From a virus: a DNA stretch of 28,368 nt. Positions 23,501 through 28,368 of this stretch are shown here, in pieces. Location of the stretch: positions 1 through 28,368 of the IMG/VR virus record IMGVR_UViG_3300044617_001809. One strand, given 5' to 3'. Below the pieces are notes generated by a model. The model was not told the DNA's origin. It searched no databases and was given only the letters and a program-made list of their open reading frames with translations. Every line of letters starts with the position of its first letter. Position 1 is the first letter of the stretch. The translations under genes and the position numbers were made by a program.

Positions 23501-24291
23501 GGTCTGGAGCTCAAGTTGTTGCGGCTACCACCCGAGGCTTCGATATTATGAATAAAACGATAGCAGCTGGTGACGCTAAAAATGCGTCTGCAACGATGCG
23601 ATCGGGTGCAATGACCAAAGCCGCGATTGATCGCTCTATTGCTGTAAGTATGGCAGGTGATGCAAAGATCATGAGCGCGATCAAAGCTGCTTCAGCTGCT
23701 GGTGGTCTTGGTGGCGGATTTGGTGGGGCCCTTGGAAGTGCCTCTGGCAATCTCCAATCTGCGGCTGGAATCGCTAAGGGGATGGGTCTGACAATGACAT
23801 CCTACAAGCGGAACGGCCCTCCGAATGCTTCATACCACAATGTGGGCCGAGCAATGGACTTCTCCAATAGCACAGGTCCCACCCCGCAGATGATGCAGTT
23901 TGCTCAAACAATGGCCGCTCGCTATGGTTCCTCCATGGCTGAACTCATCTATACTCCACTTGGATTCAGCATCAAAAATGGCAAGAAAGTAGCACCGTAC
24001 GCCCAAGCAGGCCATTACAACCACGTTCACGTCGCCTTTGCCCACGGCCTTGAGAATCCTCGCCTATTCTCATCAGCAAAGGCCGCTGCCGCCTATGAGG
24101 GAATGTATGCTCCTCCTACTGCCAAGGTGTCAACCATCACCGCCAACAGCTCTGAAAAGCTTGGCGGACAGTACAGCATCAGTCAGAACATCACCATCAA
24201 CGGTGCTGATGACCCTCGCCGTCTCGCCGAGATGGTCTTCAACTACGCGGCACAGGCCGCCGAACACGTCAACAACTCCTCGTTCGCATAA
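20572..24291 (+). CDS. Tape measure protein with C-terminal M15-like peptidase domain
   Basis: At 1239 residues this is the longest gene. The N-terminal 180 residues are coiled-coil and Lys/Gly-rich (repeated GKVARNLSKEL, FDKGINKAGRSL), typical of tape measures. Hydrophobic stretches fill about 650-890 (FVMAMFGPPVISAVISGITP, TLAGTVAIVATAAIV, ALGGLVVSVIGIATTMGG), fitting membrane insertion during DNA entry. Residues 1060-1160 form a zinc peptidase-like domain: SYHNVGRAMDFS (H1089, D1096) and GHYNHVHVAF (H1148/H1151, H1153), the SxHxxGxAxD plus HxH pattern of M15/VanY-like enzymes. It probably cleaves peptidoglycan peptides at infection. By the rule of about 0.15 nm per residue the tail would be under about 185 nm. 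It overlaps the hub-like gene start by one base. Confidence 0.9.
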   Translation: MAQNTQTFILVGDFKDNITPKLRKLDKAFKDLSKQLDKNFANSFKTLDKGVSRFEKNTGKVARNLSKELSSITKGFDKGINKAGRSLGNLETSMNEIGRAAGKVRDVVSTIGENHKGFDGMAESMAGVSRAAGRARDEVDGMAEGLGKAQGKADNLMNTLLQAEGLSKMGDAVAQGFSRGFGTITGVARKGAGFVAAQYKKAMEDEMADIKATTSVQGSFTRAGFKGGAEGGGLTYEEAGKFYKKFDVQIAEMIRTSSAPTSKVVELQRFTMDTLGPLLLAAENVPKGTNVKDITPGTIKKVSTTYGGMLEQIALLAQGTGTATFRVAQGVEGLIKSGKIDTTMDFFTDNVLLMQALQDAGFAGGGAARGGRRTATITSEADRLKALQKALETAQSREGIKKMSESLTGSIQGLMDTLTNPSVGVFGMATTFSEQEQTGVDIAIKKVYSARIKDLQKELKGAKKGTKRREQLEKDIEREQAELDYLTKEGASQITSPFKAFNLMFGKMIRSLTEALNAIGPIWNRFAITAIEWTDKFLRPLDIALKNVASNMRADFKETGGKNQAFNIGRIFGEIYKFIGAALGDLATALTDPKGALGKSQSQFMQGFYDAFKEKGSFEKAKKGMVDGITALVTKLFQLIGSILTSEEMRPIVTPFVMAMFGPPVISAVISGITPLLIAQSGTFFAALFAKARLLSMPKKPPAPPRVVTPSQRLAGIMPTAASAAAPAAGGAAAANGAAGGTAAKAAGTLAGTVAIVATAAIVFEKPLLALAQWMTDMGEKLRKGTNIAGNGFAVLLKGLGALVKGLVDTFNGAFQMIVGLVTGDIEKVKQGFVRMMNGIARALGGLVVSVIGIATTMGGTIIEVVKNLFRAIWEGVMGIKNQAKPDPVVTGSKSRWNAQTKRTEILNAQGQWVAATAKGSDQPFYGNLGQAISHEMANKPKGSDLVIANSSETIIPAAGGLDMGGGMKGVIDAIWRSGAQVVAATTRGFDIMNKTIAAGDAKNASATMRSGAMTKAAIDRSIAVSMAGDAKIMSAIKAASAAGGLGGGFGGALGSASGNLQSAAGIAKGMGLTMTSYKRNGPPNASYHNVGRAMDFSNSTGPTPQMMQFAQTMAARYGSSMAELIYTPLGFSIKNGKKVAPYAQAGHYNHVHVAFAHGLENPRLFSSAKAAAAYEGMYAPPTAKVSTITANSSEKLGGQYSISQNITINGADDPRRLAEMVFNYAAQAAEHVNNSSFA

Positions 24292-25613
24292 TGGCAGGGA
24301 CACTCATTCTTCCTCAGGTGCAGGTCAAGTGGGGGAGCCGCAACCTCTCCGCCTACACTCTTCCAAAAAGTGATGGCCCTCAGGCGATCGTCTTCAACAC
24401 GAAAGTTGACCTTCCGGGCACCAGCTGGCCAACCGCCACCTTTCAGTGGAACCCCACGGGTGCCGCTTACGACGTGTACACCGAGTGTGTAACAGACGGT
24501 AAGGAGGATGAGATCCTCATCCGTTTCTACTACGTCAACGGTCCGTATGTGATCTTCAAGTTCCAGTATAATGGATCGACCATCAACTACGGGAAAGACA
24601 TGTCCATCGAGGTGAGTTGCATCACCAAACAAGGTCCTAAGAGCTCGGGTGTCAGAGCCACTGCGATGAAGGACTACACTGAAGGTAAGTTCAATGCTAA
24701 GGGCCAAGACATGTACAAGTCAGTTCAGGACTTGGCTGGTGCTTTTGGCAAACCGGTGCCCTTGGTCTACCAAAAGTGGGCAAAACTTGACGCTCAGAAG
24801 ATCTTCCTTGCGTCGTGGCAGTACAAGGACCAAACATACGGCGCACAGATTATGGACATGGCCACACAAGCTGGTCAAAAGGTGTTCCCGTCCAACGTCA
24901 ACAGTGACGGCAAGGCTGTCGTCTTCAACCCTTTCTCCAAGGAGGGCACTGACAAAGTCGATTCTGTTCAGCTTCCACCAAAGGCTGGTGAGCAGATTAA
25001 GTCCGAGCAGAGGTACGGCTATCTCATCGGTCCTGGCATTCTCACCACCTTCACACGCTCCTTCGAGTATCCCCCACAGACGCAGGGACAGGACAACCCC
25101 ACACAGCCAACTGGCACACCAAACCAAAAGGGACAGACCAACGTCCCAGGAAGTGCGGTGGTGGCCGCTGAAAAGCAGCAGACTCAAGCGGTGAAAGACG
25201 CCCAAAACAAGTCAGTGGTGAACCCATCCTCACCGACAGTGGTGAAGGGAAGCCGCTTCACCAAAAACGATGAGGGTCCCAAGAATCAGGAGCTGATGCA
25301 GCAGGAAGAAGGCGTGAAATTCCAAGCCTCATTCTTCATGTGTCCCTCCCTCGTCGGGATGAAGCCTCAGGACGTGATCTACATCCCCAGTCTTAGGATT
25401 GGCGACGCCCTCATCGAGGACTATAAGGTGCAGTCAGTGTCTTACACCCAGGACGGGCCGAACGTTTCTATCTCCGTGCAGGCTACTCGGACTCCGGGCC
25501 TTGACAAGCCTATGAACGAGACAGCAGCGAAGAAATTCATCCAAAAGGCGGACTCACTCAAGACCGTCGAGGACTGGACCAACTACGCCTGGACCGATCG
25601 AATGGGCCGTTAG
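24291..25613 (+). CDS. Putative baseplate hub protein (gpD-like)
   Basis: This 440-residue protein directly follows the tape measure (TAATG overlap), the usual place for a tail hub or distal tail protein. The N-terminal half is beta-rich (LPQVQVKWGSRNLSAY, ILIRFYYVNGPYVIFKFQYN, SIEVSCITKQGP). A helical part (MYKSVQDLAGAFG...QIMDMATQAGQKVF) resembles the domain of gpD/gp27-type hub proteins that folds before a second barrel. A Gln/Pro-rich linker covers about 265-330. The C-terminal barrel has PQDVIYIPSLRIGDALIEDY then VQSVSYTQDGPNVSISVQAT, the late strand motif seen in hub proteins. The family call is by pattern and position, not by a conserved catalytic site. Confidence 0.6.
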   Translation: MAGTLILPQVQVKWGSRNLSAYTLPKSDGPQAIVFNTKVDLPGTSWPTATFQWNPTGAAYDVYTECVTDGKEDEILIRFYYVNGPYVIFKFQYNGSTINYGKDMSIEVSCITKQGPKSSGVRATAMKDYTEGKFNAKGQDMYKSVQDLAGAFGKPVPLVYQKWAKLDAQKIFLASWQYKDQTYGAQIMDMATQAGQKVFPSNVNSDGKAVVFNPFSKEGTDKVDSVQLPPKAGEQIKSEQRYGYLIGPGILTTFTRSFEYPPQTQGQDNPTQPTGTPNQKGQTNVPGSAVVAAEKQQTQAVKDAQNKSVVNPSSPTVVKGSRFTKNDEGPKNQELMQQEEGVKFQASFFMCPSLVGMKPQDVIYIPSLRIGDALIEDYKVQSVSYTQDGPNVSISVQATRTPGLDKPMNETAAKKFIQKADSLKTVEDWTNYAWTDRMGR

Positions 25614-25635
25614 GTGTTCTCTCTCAAAGATGTGA

Positions 25636-25641
25636 TATAAT
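25636..25641 (+). promoter_or_regulatory. TATAAT promoter box of the ssDNA-binding protein gene
   Basis: A perfect TATAAT lies in the 93-base gap 25614-25706, the first long gap after the tail operon. Transcription would begin about 7-8 bases later, near 25648. No convincing -35 box is present; the sequence 17 bases upstream is weak. It differs from the GGGTAAAAG elements, so this gene is probably controlled by the host sigma-70 type polymerase. Confidence 0.55.
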
Positions 25642-25648
25642 TTTATTG

Positions 25649-25684
25649 TTCCCGCTTGGAGAGTTGTCCAAGAGTTCACGGGAA
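25649..25684 (+). promoter_or_regulatory. 5' leader hairpin of the ssDNA-binding protein gene
   Basis: TTCCCG (25649-25654) pairs with CGGGAA (25679-25684). Inside it, CTTGG (25655-25659) pairs with CCAAG (25668-25672), leaving an eight-base loop and a six-base bulge on the 3' side. With the TATAAT box at 25636 the predicted transcript would start at the base of this stem. A 5'-end hairpin can protect mRNA or bind a regulator; autoregulation by the encoded protein is possible but unproven. Confidence 0.5.
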
Positions 25685-25706
25685 TTTGTTCACAGCTTAC
25701 TTGGTT

Positions 25707-26666
25707 ATGAAGACTTTCAAGGTCAACCCCCAACTCGACGACAAGAACCGCGCTCGTCTCGAAGCACGCAGCTATCAGAAAGCGTACACCGACGTCCCGA
25801 ACCGCGCCCTTCCTCCCACTTATAAGGAGGCACTGAGCGCCATCTACACCGGTCTCACCGGTAACGATCTGCCGGACGAAGGCTCGACCTTCACCGTACG
25901 CGCCGACGCCAACGGCACATTCAAACGACTGTATTCCCCCACCGTGTTCTCCACCGAGGACAAGGGTCTCATCATCCGCTGGGGTGACGAGGACATCCCC
26001 CTGAGTGTCGCCGACGGGAAACTGTCCGCCCTCAACGGTCAAAAGGGTCTGAAGCTGTCCTTCAAAGAAGAACTGGTTGGCAAATACACTGAAGCGGTGC
26101 TGTCCGTGGCCTTCTCGGCTAGCGGCACACTCTTCACCCTCCCGGTTCCCATCCGCTCTGCTGATTGGGAAAACCGAGTCACCAGTGACATCCTCGATGT
26201 CCTCCTGAGTGAGAACCCCGACGCCATCGCGGAGCAGGTCGCTGTCGCCAGTGATCCCTCGAAGCGTGGCGAATCCACTGGGGAACGTCTGCAAGGTCCA
26301 TTCGTGAAGGTGGCACACCTTCCGCTGGGCGAGTACAAGATCACTCAAGTTCGCGCGAAAGATAGCGACTACGGGATGCAGTACTTCCTGCAGGCGATCG
26401 TCAATGAGCCCTTCACCGCTCCGACCCGTGCTCAGGTCGATGGTGAGTGGGTGGACACTGAAGTCGAAGTCAGCGACTTTGTTGTCGTCAAACCTAACAC
26501 TGCACTCAAGAAAGTGCTGGCTGCTGATCCCGAGATCACTCCGGACAAGCCCGCTTACTTGATTGTGAAAGAACACGGCGAGTGGAATGGCTTCCCTACC
26601 GCTAAGTGCGTGCTCAAGTGTACAGCATTCGTCAAGGACGACGACAGCTTCGATATCGACTTCTGA
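25707..26666 (+). CDS. Putative single-stranded DNA-binding protein
   Basis: I choose ATG 25707 (MKTFKVNPQLDD); an in-frame GTG/TTG-type start at 25656 would run through the leader hairpin. The 319-residue product is beta-rich with two parts likely to be OB- or barrel-like (about 60-150 and 195-305; LGEYKITQVRAKDSDYGMQY, VSDFVVVKPN). It ends in an acidic tail with a terminal Phe, KDDDSFDIDF. Acidic tails ending in Phe are hallmarks of SSB-type proteins such as E. coli SSB (DDDIPF) and T7 gp2.5, where they bind replication partners. It has a promoter, a leader hairpin and a strong terminator of its own, and lies next to a helicase, as expected for an abundant replication protein. The family is not proven. 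Confidence 0.55.
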   Translation: MKTFKVNPQLDDKNRARLEARSYQKAYTDVPNRALPPTYKEALSAIYTGLTGNDLPDEGSTFTVRADANGTFKRLYSPTVFSTEDKGLIIRWGDEDIPLSVADGKLSALNGQKGLKLSFKEELVGKYTEAVLSVAFSASGTLFTLPVPIRSADWENRVTSDILDVLLSENPDAIAEQVAVASDPSKRGESTGERLQGPFVKVAHLPLGEYKITQVRAKDSDYGMQYFLQAIVNEPFTAPTRAQVDGEWVDTEVEVSDFVVVKPNTALKKVLAADPEITPDKPAYLIVKEHGEWNGFPTAKCVLKCTAFVKDDDSFDIDF

Positions 26667-26673
26667 TTTGTTG

Positions 26674-26700
26674 GGGGAGCTTAGGCTCCCCTTTCTTTTT
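26674..26700 (+). terminator. Rho-independent terminator
   Basis: A perfect seven-pair stem, GGGGAGC-TTAG-GCTCCCC, is followed by TTTCTTTTT. It lies eight bases after the stop of the gene at 25707 and is the only clear intrinsic terminator in the window. Confidence 0.92.
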
Positions 26701-26704
26701 CTGC

Positions 26705-26725
26705 TATACTACTAATCCCCGAGGA
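26705..26725 (+). promoter_or_regulatory. Promoter-like box and ribosome binding site of the helicase gene
   Basis: TATACT (26705-26710) directly follows the terminator and could be a -10 box restarting transcription. GAGGA (26721-26725) lies six bases before the ATG at 26732, a good Shine-Dalgarno match. No clear -35 box is seen, as the terminator occupies that place. Confidence 0.5.
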
Positions 26726-26731
26726 AACCAC

Positions 26732-28368
26732 ATGTCGGATCGTTACAGTGGTGGGCCGCTGAGTGACCCCCAATCTGTAAGCATTATCGCAGAAGCAAAA
26801 GAACGCAAGCCACGAGGCGAGCGTTTCAAAAAGGATAAGAAGAGTGAGGATCGCCCCACAGCATCTGCACTGTCAGAACTCTACAGCAAAGGCGTTGCTC
26901 TTCTCAAATCCAACTTCTACACGGTTGAGCTTTGCGAAGGCGCAGAGCACATCAACCACCGCATTCTTAAGCCCTCAGCACCACCACCGGTGAAGGGCAT
27001 CAACTATCCTGCCAGTTTTCAGCCTCTGCAGGACATCGCCACTCTCGAGGATTTTGCTCGTATCGAAGCCGTGTTTGACGGTGCTGAGAGTGAGGTGCGC
27101 GACTTTTGGCAGCCATTATATCGCCCTAAGGGTGGTGAGAGTGATCTCTTTGCATTCACCGACCGTCTGTTGAAGATGCGGCGTATTCAGGCCAACCAAA
27201 ACATCCATGAAGTTCTCGACTATGGCCAAACGTTCGACCCAGATGGGGCCCTCACCGGGAACGCGCCAGTTCGGAATCCTCGTCTTTGGGTTCCTGCTCG
27301 GAAGTGGTTTGACTCTTGCCTTCACGACGTTGGCCTTGAGGATGTCTTTACCATCTTCCCCCACGCTGAACGAGAACTGCTCAAGCTCATCCTGGGACGA
27401 ATTGGCGTTGGGCGAGCGAATCATCTGCCGCCTGGATTCAATTCTCCCGTAGATCACACCGCCCGTATGGCTGCCGTGGTGGTGGGCAAGGATGCTGGTC
27501 TTGGTAAGTCCACCGTCTTCAATGGTATGACCGCTGCTTTCTCAAGATGCGGTTTTCACACCCATACCTTCAAGTCCACCGAGGACCGATTCGGTCTGAA
27601 GGCCGCAGCGACTGCCGACATCGCCTATAAGGATGACACGGCGATGAAATCCCTCCGCGCCTTCCTTTCTGCCGAAGAAACCAAAATCCTGATCACGAAT
27701 GGCCTATTCCAGACGGAGGAGAAGTTCCAGAACTCGGAGCAGATCTGGCCGCGTTGCACGATCATTGTCAACTCCAACGATTGGAATGCGAACTTTGCCT
27801 ACGAGCTTGATCCCGGCATTATCGATCGCATCAAGATCCTCAGCACTTATCGGGAGTACGAGGTATTTAAGAATCAGAAGCACCTACAAGGCACTGCGTC
27901 GGAGGGTTCTCCAGACTTACGGCCACGTGCGCATATTCCGTTCCTCGCTAACAAACTCGGCGTCTCTCCGGAGGCTCTTTACCTCTGGTGTCTACGGCTC
28001 GCGACTGACCGCTTCTGGGAAGTCATTACGGACGTTGAAGATCCGTCAATTAACCGGCTCCAGGTCGAAGTGCGGTACTGGACGACTCGCCAACGCATCC
28101 GCTTCAAGGCCGACGTCTCGCAGGCGCTCGTCAATGCGATGGCATTCGCCCACGCCGCTCGGTCGGGTACGGACACATACGAGATGCCGGAACTAACCCC
28201 TCAGATCCTCGCCGATCACCTCCAATCCCTCTACTTTGTCGGTGTGGACCCAAGCTGTGTCGACCTGATGTCGAAGATGAAGAAGCAGTGGGAAGCTGCT
28301 GGTCGACCCAGCACACACTACTATCAGGGATTCCGCGAATTGCGGTGGGAATCGGTGAAGAAGTGCCT
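26732..28368 (+). CDS. SF3-type helicase / NTPase (3' end cut off)
   Basis: The frame is open from ATG 26732 to the window edge, at least 545 residues. About residues 250-370 form an AAA+ superfamily 3 helicase-like core. Walker A is GKDAGLGKST (252-261, K259). Walker B lies in ADIAYKDD (D301, D302). Motif C/sensor-1 is IIVNSND (344-350, N347), and a candidate arginine finger is R366 in DPGIIDRIKIL. These cores unwind DNA in D5-like and virulence-E-like primase-helicases. The first 230 residues are basic, then variable (PRGERFKKDKKSEDRP), and show no evident primase motif, so any primase would be separate or beyond what I can recognise. The gene next to the putative SSB and its own promoter-like box support a replicative helicase. 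Confidence 0.8.
   Translation, partial: MSDRYSGGPLSDPQSVSIIAEAKERKPRGERFKKDKKSEDRPTASALSELYSKGVALLKSNFYTVELCEGAEHINHRILKPSAPPPVKGINYPASFQPLQDIATLEDFARIEAVFDGAESEVRDFWQPLYRPKGGESDLFAFTDRLLKMRRIQANQNIHEVLDYGQTFDPDGALTGNAPVRNPRLWVPARKWFDSCLHDVGLEDVFTIFPHAERELLKLILGRIGVGRANHLPPGFNSPVDHTARMAAVVVGKDAGLGKSTVFNGMTAAFSRCGFHTHTFKSTEDRFGLKAAATADIAYKDDTAMKSLRAFLSAEETKILITNGLFQTEEKFQNSEQIWPRCTIIVNSNDWNANFAYELDPGIIDRIKILSTYREYEVFKNQKHLQGTASEGSPDLRPRAHIPFLANKLGVSPEALYLWCLRLATDRFWEVITDVEDPSINRLQVEVRYWTTRQRIRFKADVSQALVNAMAFAHAARSGTDTYEMPELTPQILADHLQSLYFVGVDPSCVDLMSKMKKQWEAAGRPSTHYYQGFRELRWESVKKC

Noticed and set aside
25554-26576. Minus-strand open frame of 340 codons opposite the ssDNA-binding candidate
   Set aside because: The plus-strand gene has a promoter, leader and terminator in the matching direction. 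The antisense frame would run out of the gene into the hub-like gene and shows no family pattern.
27116-27457. Minus-strand frame of 113 codons inside the helicase region
   Set aside because: The plus-strand helicase frame is continuous through it and carries ordered motifs on both sides.
1-28368. tRNA genes, integrase, attachment sites and lysogeny genes
   Set aside because: I looked for T-loop patterns, tyrosine or serine recombinase motifs and repressor-like genes and saw none; the window is late-structural and replication content.

Overview
The window is part of the genome of a tailed double-stranded DNA phage (Caudoviricetes). It holds long-tail genes (tape measure, hub-like protein, many fibre genes) beside DNA-metabolism genes, is tightly packed with ATGA/TAATG/TGATG start-stop overlaps, and has one gene on the minus strand. 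A marine cyanobacterial host is my best guess. The reasons are the gene mix (ThyX, two 2OG-Fe(II) oxygenases, fibre proteins with repeated GGVKAG/TMTGNI modules, a small CPLLRKPC protein) and the near absence of Shine-Dalgarno sites. This is inference; no host gene, photosynthesis gene or integrase is present.

Region 1 (1-13,076) is an unusually large fibre and adhesin array: nine consecutive fibre-type genes (the first cut by the window edge) plus three small accessory genes. Two fibres carry a tail-collar domain and His-x-His repeats. Four share one N-terminal anchor-like segment (NP.DGQLYP type). Three share another (KAQLMEPP type), and two of those end in a second kind of His-x-His tip. 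Two genes may encode fibre-assembly helpers.

Region 2 (13,073-18,274) is a DNA and nucleotide metabolism cassette. It starts with a minus-strand HNH-like nuclease. Plus-strand genes follow for a 2OG-Fe(II) oxygenase, a possible OB-fold protein, a small unknown, a DEDDh 3'-5' exonuclease, another small unknown, a second 2OG-Fe(II) oxygenase, ThyX and a FEN-like 5'-3' nuclease.

Region 3 (18,294-25,613) returns to tail morphogenesis: an unknown gene, a glycine-rich virion-like protein, a possible gpU/baseplate protein, a 1239-residue tape measure with a C-terminal M15-like zinc peptidase, and a gpD/hub-like protein.

Region 4 (25,614-28,368) returns to replication. It holds a putative ssDNA-binding protein in its own transcription unit (TATAAT box, 5' hairpin, strong terminator), then an SF3-type helicase that runs off the window.

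The most striking unexplained signal is a GGGTAAAAG(T) element. It sits at the stop codon of the upstream gene in all five gaps of 19 bases or more within the fibre and tail gene runs, and could be a late promoter. Others are acidic tails ending in Asp-Phe or Ser-Phe on four DNA-metabolism-region proteins, and modular shuffling of anchors, shafts and metal-binding tips in the fibre array.
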